From: Candidatus Thorarchaeota archaeon
GTDB taxonomy: Archaea; Asgardarchaeota; Thorarchaeia; Thorarchaeales; Thorarchaeaceae
NCBI GenBank assembly: GCA_020348985.1
Contig: CP070761.1
Span: forward strand, 56,449 to 97,922
Length of the DNA: 41,474 bases
Reading direction: 5' to 3'
Part shown: piece after piece, positions 8,826 through 16,842 of the stretch
Layout of the letters: each line of letters starts with the position of its first letter
Position numbering within the stretch: position 1 is the stretch's first letter
Made by a program: the position numbers and the translations under genes
The notes under the pieces: model-generated
Databases searched by the model: none
Seen by the model: the letters and a program-made list of their open reading frames with translations, nothing else
Told to the model about the DNA's origin: nothing

Positions 8826-10178
8826 CTATTTGAACACTGCTTCCTCTATTATCTCGCTCACGGACTTTTTCCATGTCTCAAGACCAGATGGTCTCAACGG
8901 ATAAGAGGAGTAGAGTCTGTCGATACTCTTCATCAGACTGGAAGCTTTCTGAATCTTTCTTAGAAGGCCTATCCGACCGGCTCCTCTCCTCAAACGCCTA
9001 GCTTTCTCGAAAGCCCCCATTGAGAATCCGTCACCTCTATTGGCAGCCATTAGGTCTCCGGCTTCTAAGACTCTTCTCTCGAAACCATAGTTCATATCAT
9101 CGTCATCAACATCAACAAGGAGTCGTTTGAAGATTTCAAGTGAGGCTAGCCGTCGACCAAATCCAGCAAGGTATCTAGTATTGTATGACCAAAGTCCCTT
9201 GGCAGAGGTGTCTCTTCTTGCGATGGCTCCATTGGCGACTTCGCCAAGGATTATCCCTGCTCTCATTCCTGCACCCAAACCGCCTCCATGAATCGGGTTT
9301 GTCATGCATGCAGAGTCGCCAACGAATGCAATCCCGTCTGATACTAGACTCCAAATCGGGCGTCTTACGGGAACCGCACCACCCTTGCCATCAATCAGCG
9401 TACTGCCGAAGAGAAGTGCATATCTCTCTTTGAACTTCAAGAAGTGTGACTTTGGGGAGCCACGCCCTTTACCACCCGTAACTCCGACTCCTGCATTTAC
9501 TTCTTGGTCGCCCTTTGGGAATATCCAGGCATAACCGTTGGGAGCATATTCACCTTGCAGAAAGACTCTTGCAACATTTGGTTCGGCAAGTGGAATCTTC
9601 AGGCGGAGTATTTCTCTATAGCATAATGCAATATCCTCTTTGCTAATCTCCTTTTCAACTAGAGGACTATCAATCTTGTTTCTCAGAACTCCCGCAAATC
9701 CGCTTGCATCCACAACAAGCTGGGCATTGACAGTCTTGGTCTCGCCCGAATTGGGATCCTTGTACGCGACTCCCACTACCTGATCTCCACGGAATATAGG
9801 TTCGCTGACATGAGCTTCTGATAGAAACTTAGCTCCACTTCTCCTGGCCTCATCAAGGAGCCGCTGACCGAACGCCTGTCTCTGAACCGTCCATCCATCG
9901 AACTCCTTCCACCCTCTTACACGAAGCTCATTTTTCATGTTCGGCGGAAAGACATCGGCACCCGCGATCTTCGTTGAGATTTCATCGTCTTTCGGGTAGT
10001 CAATCCCTGTATCATCAAAGTGTGACTTGCTGATTTCGTCGCCACAGACCTTGAGACCAATACTCTCCTCTCTTTTCCTATCCATGAGAAGTGTTCTGAG
10101 ACCCATCTCGGCGCATCGTCGAGCAGTCACGCTGCCTGCAGATCCTGCTCCTACAATCACAACGTCGACTTTTCTCAA
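8826..10178 (-). CDS. Geranylgeranyl reductase family FAD-dependent oxidoreductase
   Basis: A 450-residue flavoprotein. It shows the N-terminal FAD Rossmann motif VVIVGAGSAGSVTARR, a conserved Cys in LKVCGDEIS, the PNGYAWIFPKGDQEVNAGVGV segment typical of the family, and the second FAD motif FVGDSACMTNPIHGGGLGAGM. Family members saturate the double bonds of geranylgeranyl chains in archaeal membrane lipids or isoprenoid precursors; the exact substrate here is unknown. The start is fixed to TTG 10178 because an in-frame TAG sits six bases upstream. A good TATA box at 10208-10216 predicts a nearly leaderless mRNA. It runs convergent to radA. Confidence 0.9.
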   Translation of the reverse strand: MRKVDVVIVGAGSAGSVTARRCAEMGLRTLLMDRKREESIGLKVCGDEISKSHFDDTGIDYPKDDEISTKIAGADVFPPNMKNELRVRGWKEFDGWTVQRQAFGQRLLDEARRSGAKFLSEAHVSEPIFRGDQVVGVAYKDPNSGETKTVNAQLVVDASGFAGVLRNKIDSPLVEKEISKEDIALCYREILRLKIPLAEPNVARVFLQGEYAPNGYAWIFPKGDQEVNAGVGVTGGKGRGSPKSHFLKFKERYALLFGSTLIDGKGGAVPVRRPIWSLVSDGIAFVGDSACMTNPIHGGGLGAGMRAGIILGEVANGAIARRDTSAKGLWSYNTRYLAGFGRRLASLEIFKRLLVDVDDDDMNYGFERRVLEAGDLMAANRGDGFSMGAFEKARRLRRGAGRIGLLRKIQKASSLMKSIDRLYSSYPLRPSGLETWKKSVSEIIEEAVFK

Positions 10179-10207
10179 GGTCTATCGTGGTTTCAGAATC
10201 TGAATCA

Positions 10208-10216
10208 GATATAAAT
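10208..10216 (-). promoter_or_regulatory. TATA box of the geranylgeranyl reductase gene
   Basis: Read on the minus strand this is ATTTATATC, one of the best archaeal TATA-box matches in the window. It lies about 34 bases before the TTG at 10178, so the predicted start site is only several bases ahead of the start codon. Confidence 0.6.
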
Positions 10217-10258
10217 CCGGTGCAACAATCGCGCGCTGGCCGAGCAACTGAAAGGAGT

Positions 10259-10795
10259 CTAGCGATGTTTGAACTCCACGATGACAATGGATGCAATTAT
10301 CATTGCTACGATGATTCCCAATATCGGAGGCATCCAGTTCAGGAATATTCCGAAGTACGTCAGGATTACAGACGGATCTAGTACGATTGTGACCAGATGG
10401 GCGAAAATCAAAAGGAACCCATAGACTGCAAAGATCGGATAGAGGATGGGGCCTCCAGTTATGGTCAGTAGGAGTATGAATACAGCCAGCTTGTGCTTTG
10501 TTGGATCTAGAAGTGGGATTGATATGGACTCATCATCACCCAACTGGAAATAGTAGGCAATAAGCAAGGTGGGCATTCGTATTCTAATCAGTTCGAGGAC
10601 TTGGACTCCTAGCTGCACTGATAGAAGAAGGAAAGCGTTAGTCAGCATGTAGGCAAGGACCAATGCATTCAGGATTGGAAGATTCTCGTCGAAGAGCTGA
10701 ATGCTCTCAATGACGCCCACTAGAACGCAGAAGTTCAGAAAGAAGAGTGCCAGGTGACCAACTGCTCCAGTAATTAGACGTCTACTCTGCACCAT
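10259..10795 (-). CDS. Small polytopic membrane protein of unknown function, downstream of a GTPase gene
   Basis: A 178-residue protein with about four hydrophobic segments: near the N-terminus (GHLALFFLNFCVLVGVI), ILNALVLAYMLTNAFLLLS, a long pair in the second half (LAVFILLLTITGGPILYPIF, FGFLLIFAHLVTIVL-like) and the C-terminal IVAMIIASIVIV. It ends with a short basic tail. I do not recognise the family. It starts 20 bases after the stop of the Rab-like GTPase and is probably co-transcribed, so it may be a membrane partner of that GTPase (inference). Confidence 0.65.
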   Translation of the reverse strand: MVQSRRLITGAVGHLALFFLNFCVLVGVIESIQLFDENLPILNALVLAYMLTNAFLLLSVQLGVQVLELIRIRMPTLLIAYYFQLGDDESISIPLLDPTKHKLAVFILLLTITGGPILYPIFAVYGFLLIFAHLVTIVLDPSVILTYFGIFLNWMPPILGIIVAMIIASIVIVEFKHR

Positions 10796-10815
10796 CGGTA
10801 CTCGCTCGTCGTCTT

Positions 10816-11412
10816 CTACGGGGTTCTAAATGAAGGCATAGACTCTCCCTCAGGGAGGGTTGCCAATGGACCCATAGACTTGTGTCGCTGTATTGCGCGT
10901 GTTATGAGCTGATTGAATAGATGATTAACGTTTTCCCCCGTCTTCGCAGAGGACTCAAAGTAGAGCACGTCAAGCCAATTCTGAATCATTGCACCAGCTT
11001 CTGCAGGAACCAGACGATCTGGTCTGTCAATCTTGTTGGCTACAACGGCAACCACCGCATTTGGACAGACAGTCACAAACTTTGTGTACCACTCACCGAT
11101 GTCCAGGAAAGTCTGTGGCCTAGTCACATCAAATACTATTATGGCCATGCTCGCACCAGCCATGTATCTTCGCCTGAGCTCATTGTAGGTTGGCTGGCCA
11201 GCCAGATCCCATAACACAATCCTGGCCGAAACATCTGAGCCATCGGGCAGTCGAATCTCTTGATTCTTCAGAGCGAATGTTGTGCCAATTGTCATGATAT
11301 AGTCTTCGCTGAAACTGTCCTCGGTAAAACGCCGTATGCAACTGGTCTTGCCTACTGCTCCATCTCCGAGAGCAACCAGCTTGAACATGTGGCTTATCTG
11401 TTCTGAGGACAC
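10816..11412 (-). CDS. Rab/Ras-like small GTPase
   Basis: All G-motifs are present: G1 GDGAVGKTS, the G2 threonine in IGTTF, G3 WDLAGQPTY with the catalytic Gln, G4 NKID and G5 SSAKTG. The 198-residue length and order fit the Rab/Ras-like family expanded in Asgard archaea. There is no C-terminal cysteine, so no prenyl anchor is expected. The GTG at 11412 with AGGA upstream and the ATG at 11388 are both possible starts; the second gives a protein beginning MFKLVALGDG. It shares a 150-base divergent gap with the coiled-coil gene. The downstream membrane protein may be its partner. Confidence 0.93.
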   Translation of the reverse strand: MSSEQISHMFKLVALGDGAVGKTSCIRRFTEDSFSEDYIMTIGTTFALKNQEIRLPDGSDVSARIVLWDLAGQPTYNELRRRYMAGASMAIIVFDVTRPQTFLDIGEWYTKFVTVCPNAVVAVVANKIDRPDRLVPAEAGAMIQNWLDVLYFESSAKTGENVNHLFNQLITRAIQRHKSMGPLATLPEGESMPSFRTP

Positions 11413-11460
11413 TCACACTACATCCTGACGTGCACTGATAAGGTGAATTGCGCGCAGCGA

Positions 11461-11487
11461 GCATTTAATGGTTCTTGGCATTTAATG
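11461..11487. repeat. Two direct copies of GCATTTAATG, 17 bases apart
   Basis: The ten-base sequence occurs at 11461-11470 and again at 11478-11487 in the divergent gap between the GTPase gene (minus) and the coiled-coil gene (plus). On the minus strand each copy reads CATTAAATGC and could serve as a TATA-like box. Spacing of about 1.6 helical turns could suit a regulator, but no regulator is known. Confidence 0.45.
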
Positions 11488-11589
11488 ATTCTGGGAAAAC
11501 CGAGCCATGGTTGAATAATGGCTGAGGGACTCATAAGACAAACCCTTTTCTTGACTTTTTTTCATGGGTTCACTCGAGCCACGGATTAA

Positions 11590-11595
11590 GAGGTG
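11590..11595 (+). promoter_or_regulatory. Ribosome binding site that decides the coiled-coil protein start
   Basis: GAGGTG, seven bases ahead of the ATG at 11603, matches the expected anti-16S tail. It makes that ATG a better start than the in-frame ATG at 11564, which has no such site. Confidence 0.55.
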
Positions 11596-11602
11596 GATTG
11601 GG

Positions 11603-12337
11603 ATGGCAGAAGAATTCCTGGGCAGACTCACAAAACTCGAAGAACGGCTGGAAAAACTGGATGAATCCCTAAAACGAATGATCACAGTCCTGGGCGAGGT
11701 TACCGAGGTCAAATCTGAGATACGGGTGGCAAAGGACGAAATTATTGAAGCATTAAAGAGTCAGGCCCCTGCAGAGCCGACGACTCCAGCAACCGAGGAG
11801 CTGTTGCAGGCAATCAAGACAGAGATACAGGGCATCCAGGCGGGAGGCGCCTCAGATGAAGCCCTCCAAGCACTCAGTGCCAGATTCGAGGAGTTCAGCA
11901 CACAGGTCACGCAGATGTTTGAAGCAGTAAGAGTAGACCTAACTGCGGCCATGGCAGTGGCACCGCAACCTGCTGCTCCAGTCTCAGCTCCAGCGCCAGC
12001 ACCAACGGAAGCACCTGCGGCAGCGGCTGAAGAACCAGTTGCTGGGTCTCCAGCAGCCGGTCTCTCGTTAGACGTAATGATGAGAATCGCTGAACACCTT
12101 GACGGCATGATTGAGTCGCTCAAGATGGGATGTAAAGCTGGACCAGTTCTTGATATGATGACAGAGTCCAGAGAAGAAATCCTGAAGATTGTACCCAGTG
12201 ATCAGATTACTATTCGGATTGACAAGTGGATTGGTGTGGTAGGCGCATATCCCAAACGTAATGAGCTGCAGGCAAAGGACATTCTGAAACTTAAGAAGGA
12301 AATCAAAGCAGAAATCCCTAAGTATCGTCCTGCCTAG
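11603..12337 (+). CDS. Coiled-coil protein with Ala/Pro-rich linker and a C-terminal helical domain
   Basis: Three parts are visible. First, about 100 residues of heptad-like helix (LTKLEERLEKLDESLKRM and later EEFSTQVTQMF). Second, a low-complexity Ala/Pro/Glu linker near residues 130-160. Third, about 95 residues of a compact C-terminal domain (from SLDVMMRIAEHLDGMIESL to EIKAEIPKYRP). I do not recognise the family; the layout suggests a structural or tethering protein. It diverges from one small-GTPase gene and converges with the CBS gene, sharing a CTAG palindrome for both stops (12334-12337). The start is chosen on the GAGGTG site at 11590-11595. Confidence 0.78.
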   Translation: MAEEFLGRLTKLEERLEKLDESLKRMITVLGEVTEVKSEIRVAKDEIIEALKSQAPAEPTTPATEELLQAIKTEIQGIQAGGASDEALQALSARFEEFSTQVTQMFEAVRVDLTAAMAVAPQPAAPVSAPAPAPTEAPAAAAEEPVAGSPAAGLSLDVMMRIAEHLDGMIESLKMGCKAGPVLDMMTESREEILKIVPSDQITIRIDKWIGVVGAYPKRNELQAKDILKLKKEIKAEIPKYRPA

Positions 12338-12744
12338 TCTTCGTCATCTGGAACTCCAGCGGCGATTACCTTCATTCTAGCCAGAATCCGAATAACATCA
12401 GCAGCAGTTACTATTCCGATTATGTCGTGACCTTCTATGACTGGAAGGTATTTCTTGCCTGTCGAGTCCATGACAGAAACAGCCTGGCCAAGGTCAGCGT
12501 CTGGTGAAATCGTCACAACTGGACTTGCCATGATGTCTTCCAAGGTGAGAGTACTGTAGACCTCGTCCGAGAGAAGTCTGGCGCAAATGATGTCCCTTTG
12601 TGTGACAATGCCTTCCAACACTTCACCACGAGTCACAATCAGACTTCCTATATCCTCAGCCGCCATCAGCTTTATAGCTTCTGAAACGGGCGTTTCAATC
12701 TCGGCCGTTATGATGACAGAAGTCATGAAGTCCCTGACCCTCAT
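12334..12744 (-). CDS. Two-CBS-domain protein
   Basis: A 136-residue stand-alone CBS pair. The first CBS motif runs from RVRDFMTSVIITAEIETPVS through GIVTQRDI, and the second from LEDIMASPVVTISPDADL through GIVTAADVIRIL. Such Bateman modules bind adenosine nucleotides or related ligands and usually act as energy sensors through partner proteins; no partner domain is fused here. It begins 32 bases downstream of the second small-GTPase gene with GGGAG upstream of the ATG, so the two are probably one transcript. The ligand is unknown. Confidence 0.9.
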   Translation of the reverse strand: MRVRDFMTSVIITAEIETPVSEAIKLMAAEDIGSLIVTRGEVLEGIVTQRDIICARLLSDEVYSTLTLEDIMASPVVTISPDADLGQAVSVMDSTGKKYLPVIEGHDIIGIVTAADVIRILARMKVIAAGVPDDED

Positions 12745-12776
12745 GGAATCAGTTCTCCCACTCGAGCGGCGCCGCG

Positions 12777-13367
12777 CTACATTGTCGGCCCGCGCCCTTC
12801 CTCCTTCACCTTATCCATTATCATGTGTGCTAGTCGGATAAAGGCTTTCTCTACTTCAACACCCGTTTTTGCAGAAGTCTCGAAGTACTCTGCTTGGAAC
12901 CAGTCTCTGAGCATGTAACCAGGCTCATTTGGAACCATTCTTTGGTCTTCTAAGTCTACCTTGTTGGCGCAAATCACCACAGCTGCGTCTGGACACACCT
13001 CTCTGAAACTTGAGAACCAGGTATTCATTGCCATGTAGGTCTCAGGTCGAGTCACGTCATAGGCAATAATGGCACCCGACGCACCCTTCATGAACTGGCG
13101 ACGAAGTTCTCTGTAGGTGGCTTGCCCGCCCATATCCCAGAGAACCAAACGAACCTTCCTCGAGTGTCCACCCTCATACTCAAGTTCAACATCCTTGGAT
13201 GCAAAGGTTGTGCCAATGGTGGCCTTGTACTCCTCATCAAATGCGTTCTCGGTATACCGTCGAAGTAACGAGGTCTTGCCAACGGCAGCCTCTCCAAGCG
13301 CCACAACGCGGAATTTGAATCCATCAAAGACGTCAGTTTCATTGGGTTGGTTCCGGGCACCACTCAT
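12777..13367 (-). CDS. Rab/Ras-like small GTPase (second)
   Basis: A 196-residue GTPase with complete motifs: G1 GEAAVGKTS, G2 threonine in IGTTF, G3 WDMGGQATY, G4 NKVD and G5 TSAKTG. It resembles the GTPase at 10816 closely around G1-G3, suggesting a local duplication. A 15-residue polar N-terminal extension precedes the G domain, and no C-terminal cysteine is present. The ATG at 13367 has a GGTGAT ribosome site six bases upstream (13374-13379) and a TATA-like box at 13428-13436. It is probably co-transcribed with the CBS gene. A role in trafficking-like or cytoskeletal signalling is suggested only by family. Confidence 0.93.
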   Translation of the reverse strand: MSGARNQPNETDVFDGFKFRVVALGEAAVGKTSLLRRYTENAFDEEYKATIGTTFASKDVELEYEGGHSRKVRLVLWDMGGQATYRELRRQFMKGASGAIIAYDVTRPETYMAMNTWFSSFREVCPDAAVVICANKVDLEDQRMVPNEPGYMLRDWFQAEYFETSAKTGVEVEKAFIRLAHMIMDKVKEEGRGPTM

Positions 13368-13427
13368 GTGACAATCACCAATGGGTTGTAAGCAAGAAGG
13401 GTCTTTTAGTCCATCTTCTTGACCGTT

Positions 13428-13436
13428 CTTATAACT
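13428..13436 (-). promoter_or_regulatory. TATA-like box of the GTPase-CBS operon
   Basis: AGTTATAAG on the minus strand lies about 65 bases before the GTPase start in the gap after pheT. It predicts a leader of about 35-40 bases, consistent with the GGTGAT ribosome site. Confidence 0.5.
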
Positions 13437-13485
13437 CTTCTCAGCCTGGCCCTCACTCGCTCAAGTGCAACTGGTTTGAATTGGG

Positions 13486-15153
13486 CTACCACTCGCCACT
13501 CAGCGGCAAGTCCAGTTCGAAAGCGACCACGGGCTTTATGAGTCCGAAATTGACCAGCACCTCAGGTGCAATCTCTCCAAAGTAGCCCAAGGATTCACCA
13601 CCTATTTCGATGGTCCCGCATCGTCCTTCAATGAATGATGAGTCTATTCTTTGCACGAAGTTGAACTTCCCTTCCAAACCGAGATTCCTCAATGCGAATC
13701 CAATTTCAGTCATCAGATGTGTTAGATTGACATTGTTGTCAGTCACGAGTCCGCAGAGCGTGGGTACCTGTCGTGATCGAGTTTCCGATTCTTCGTCAGG
13801 GACCACAACGTACCCAACTTCGAAGATCTTCTGGGGATAGTCTGCATGCTGGTTTCTCGAAATGAGATCCATGAGATTCGGAAGTAGGGAATTCCTCAGA
13901 ACCGAGTAATCTCTGCTTTTCGGATTTGATGTAACCACCGTAGGATTATCACGATTCATTCTCGGATTGAGTGTATCAGGCGAGGTCATGATATAGGACA
14001 TGATTTCTTGGTAACCAATTCCCACCATCAAGTCTCTTGACTTCTCCATTATACGTGTGATGGGGAGAAGCTTTCCTGTCGTCATTGTCTGCGGTATAGA
14101 TGGTTCAATATTGTTGAATCCGTAGCCGATTGCAACATCCTCAATGATATCTACCCCATGGAGAATATCGGCCCGATAGGATGGAACAGAAACAGCTACT
14201 TTGCCGCTCTTCGAAATCCTCGCTCCATATCCCATTTTCTCGAGGGAATCAATGATCTCTTTGTCTTTCAGGTCCAGTCCAGTTAGCTCGGCAATCTCAG
14301 CTTTAGTTAGTGTCGTCTTCCAAGGCGCAAGATTGGGAGTCTCATCTACAGTCCCATCTGGATATCGAACAATCACTGACTCGATTGTCCCACCTCTTTG
14401 TGCAAGTGAGGCAACCATGATGTTGAGAGCTTGACTTATCGTTGGGAGGTGAGTGCCAGTAACCTCAACAAAGATGTCACGAGTCTCAGTACTGACTTGT
14501 CCAAGGGTATTGCTATTGATAACCGGAGGTAGACTCAGAACCTCCCCTCTGGAGTCGACCAGCATAGGCCACTTCTTTTGATGTGCAATGATCGGACCAT
14601 AGATTACACCTTTCTCATGTTCTCGGAGAATTGTTGGCCCATCCATTTCTATCTCATGACCCAGAGGCGCGAATCTTATCGATTCAGGCTTCATCGGCCG
14701 ATAAACAACTGGGTACTTGATTTCGTCGTGAACATAGAGACCAATGCTTGCTTTCTTTCTGTTCCTGCCATGTGTCGAAGTGAGAGCTTCTTGAAGATGC
14801 ATGTAGTCCTTGATGAGTTCATCACTAGTCGTGATTCCACGAACTATCCCACCAACAATGTACTTCCGAATCTTCGAGAGGCCAGGTTTGACTATCACCT
14901 CATGGCCTGACTTCCTGACTTTGTACGCTTTGAGTCCCAATTCGATACTGAGAAACGATCTGATTGCTCTTGCAATTCCTTCTGGAGAGAGCATATCTGG
15001 GCGATCTGGTTTGATATCTATCTCAATGATGTTGCCTTCAATACGCTCGATTTCGGCTTTGATCAGAAACAGGGTCTCTTCCAGTTCTTCAATCGACATC
15101 TTCTTTCCAATCATGACTAGTAAATCGTCAAGTTCGCATTCCACAATCATCAT
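13486..15153 (-). CDS. pheT: Phenylalanine--tRNA ligase beta subunit
   Basis: A 555-residue archaeal/eukaryotic-type PheRS beta chain, which supports assembly and editing of the alpha2-beta2 enzyme. Recognisable parts include the N-terminal DIKPDRPDMLSPEGIARA segment, the B3/B4 editing region (THGRNRKKASIGLYVHDEI onward) and the B5 DNA-binding-like fold containing IIEDVAIGYGFNNI. The C-terminal catalytic-like module is also present. The ATG at 15153 follows AGGAGG, which overlaps the pheS stop (TAGGAGG), eight bases downstream of pheS, so the two are translated together. Confidence 0.95.
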   Translation of the reverse strand: MMIVECELDDLLVMIGKKMSIEELEETLFLIKAEIERIEGNIIEIDIKPDRPDMLSPEGIARAIRSFLSIELGLKAYKVRKSGHEVIVKPGLSKIRKYIVGGIVRGITTSDELIKDYMHLQEALTSTHGRNRKKASIGLYVHDEIKYPVVYRPMKPESIRFAPLGHEIEMDGPTILREHEKGVIYGPIIAHQKKWPMLVDSRGEVLSLPPVINSNTLGQVSTETRDIFVEVTGTHLPTISQALNIMVASLAQRGGTIESVIVRYPDGTVDETPNLAPWKTTLTKAEIAELTGLDLKDKEIIDSLEKMGYGARISKSGKVAVSVPSYRADILHGVDIIEDVAIGYGFNNIEPSIPQTMTTGKLLPITRIMEKSRDLMVGIGYQEIMSYIMTSPDTLNPRMNRDNPTVVTSNPKSRDYSVLRNSLLPNLMDLISRNQHADYPQKIFEVGYVVVPDEESETRSRQVPTLCGLVTDNNVNLTHLMTEIGFALRNLGLEGKFNFVQRIDSSFIEGRCGTIEIGGESLGYFGEIAPEVLVNFGLIKPVVAFELDLPLSGEW

Positions 15154-15161
15154 GATTCCTC

Positions 15162-16670
15162 CTATGTGATGAAGTATCTCCTTCTTAGCCAGTTGAGGTC
15201 TCGAGAAAACAAGTCCCGGATGTCTTCGATCCCCATAGATGCCATGTAGAGTCTACCGGATCCGATGCCCCACGCGAGAACAGGATCCTTAATGCCAAGT
15301 GGGTATGTGACCTCTGGTCTGAAGATGCCAGACCCTCCTAGTTCGATCCATCCGAGTTGCTCGTGCTTTCCGATTGTCTCCACACTCGGCTCTGTGAATG
15401 GAAACTGATCAGGTTTGAACTTGAGCTTATTGATGCCAACACCTTTGCATATCGCCGTCAAATAACCTAGCAAGTCTCTAAGCGTCAGGCCTTTGTCCAT
15501 GATTATTCCTTCACATTGATTGAACTCCTGAGCGTGTGTTGCGTCGAGTGTTTCCGACCTGAAGTTGCGGTCTATGATGAACATCTTCTGAGGGCTCTCT
15601 CGGTGCTCCCACAAGTACCTCATAGAAACAGGTGTGGTGTGAGGACGAAGACAAAGTCTTGTAGCAACTTCTCTACTGAATGGCCATTCCCACCCTTTCG
15701 ATCCAGTGTCTCCGCCGTCTTCGTGAACGGCCTTGGTTGCCTTGTAATGAGTCTCATCCAAAATCTCGCCGTGGCTGTAGGGTGCTCCGACTCTGAATTG
15801 GTCTTGGATTTCCCTTGAAACGTGGTCCTGAGGAACGAAGAGCGAGTCATGTGCCCAAAACTCGGTTTCCACATACGGTCCGAACCATTCTGTGAACCCG
15901 AGTCCGACCATGATTTCTCTCAACCAATCATTGAATTCAGCATATGGGTGCTTTTTCCCATAATTCACAAAGGCGGGCTCAATCGACACGTTGTAGGGTC
16001 GAAATCGTACGTCTTTCCATGAACCACTGATCAGCATCTCTGAAGTCAGATCCAAAGCACCATCAGCTGTGGTTGAAAGGAGACTTCTCGCTTCCTCTAT
16101 CTTGCCCTCTGCCAATTCAACGTGAACTGCCTTGCTAGTCAGGGCTGTGACATGTTTCCTCTCAAGTGCTTCTTCCATAGCAACTCCAAGCTCTCGTGGT
16201 ACTGACTTCTCTCCATTCATGAGAACAACTAGGAGCTCTAGCAAAACCGAAGTTGCGGCACTTGCTTTCACGTTGAGGACAGTTGCACTGTCTTCTTTCG
16301 TGATTTCTAGCAATCCTTTCTTCTTGGCCCAATTGACTGCTATGCCCTTGGTTTTGGGAGACAGCCCTGCCTGCGTTATTGCTTCATCGAGTTCTGCTTT
16401 TCCTCCAAGCTTCTGAACAGCATCAAATAGCCGAAACTCTGGGAGACCAATTTCTGCATATTCCCTACCTTCCTCGGTCAGATTGTAGGTCTCAGTTTCT
16501 ATGACATCTAGCTTTACAAGGCCTCTTTCGGCAAGCGACTGAAGAATTGATACCACACGTTCAACCCCTTCGCCAAGATCAGTAGCTAGAGTTGTCGCAG
16601 GAACCTTCCTTTCGGTTCTAAGCAAACCTGCCAAGACAGCTGCTTCTCCTTCTGTCAACTGCTCAGTCAT
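15162..16670 (-). CDS. pheS: Phenylalanine--tRNA ligase alpha subunit
   Basis: A 502-residue archaeal-type PheRS alpha chain that activates Phe and charges tRNA-Phe. It has N-terminal winged-helix DNA/tRNA-binding modules (LTEGEAAVLAGLL and after), class II motif 2 around IIDRNFRSETLDATHAQEF, and the Phe-binding GWIELGGSGIFRPEV region. The last motif reads AWGIGSGRLYM, where the family usually has an Glu-Arg pair; here a Gly precedes the conserved Arg. The ATG at 16670 has GGAGGAG about 12 bases upstream. A five-base inverted repeat sits 54 bases before the start. It forms an operon with pheT. Confidence 0.95.
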   Translation of the reverse strand: MTEQLTEGEAAVLAGLLRTERKVPATTLATDLGEGVERVVSILQSLAERGLVKLDVIETETYNLTEEGREYAEIGLPEFRLFDAVQKLGGKAELDEAITQAGLSPKTKGIAVNWAKKKGLLEITKEDSATVLNVKASAATSVLLELLVVLMNGEKSVPRELGVAMEEALERKHVTALTSKAVHVELAEGKIEEARSLLSTTADGALDLTSEMLISGSWKDVRFRPYNVSIEPAFVNYGKKHPYAEFNDWLREIMVGLGFTEWFGPYVETEFWAHDSLFVPQDHVSREIQDQFRVGAPYSHGEILDETHYKATKAVHEDGGDTGSKGWEWPFSREVATRLCLRPHTTPVSMRYLWEHRESPQKMFIIDRNFRSETLDATHAQEFNQCEGIIMDKGLTLRDLLGYLTAICKGVGINKLKFKPDQFPFTEPSVETIGKHEQLGWIELGGSGIFRPEVTYPLGIKDPVLAWGIGSGRLYMASMGIEDIRDLFSRDLNWLRRRYFIT

Positions 16671-16723
16671 TGCTGTTCAAAACTCCTCCACAATTAGGCA
16701 GACGGCATATCCTGTAAAGCAAA

Positions 16724-16738
16724 ATCCCTATGCGGGAT
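16724..16738. repeat. Short inverted repeat upstream of pheS
   Basis: ATCCC, five bases, then GGGAT, located 54-68 bases before the pheS start. It could be a small hairpin in the leader or a palindromic operator. The 172-base gap (16671-16842) holds no gene that I can support. Confidence 0.35.
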
Positions 16739-16842
16739 AATGAAATTGGCACTGCATCCGTCCGTCACCTTGTTGACTTGTGGAACACTCTGCCCTTTTT
16801 GAAGCTTTCGTGACAACTTCTTCTCAGTAGCAGGTCAGTAGG

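Noticed and set aside
16671..16842. Possible small gene or RNA upstream of pheS
   Set aside because: No frame with a plausible start and no RNA-like fold beyond the 5-base inverted repeat.
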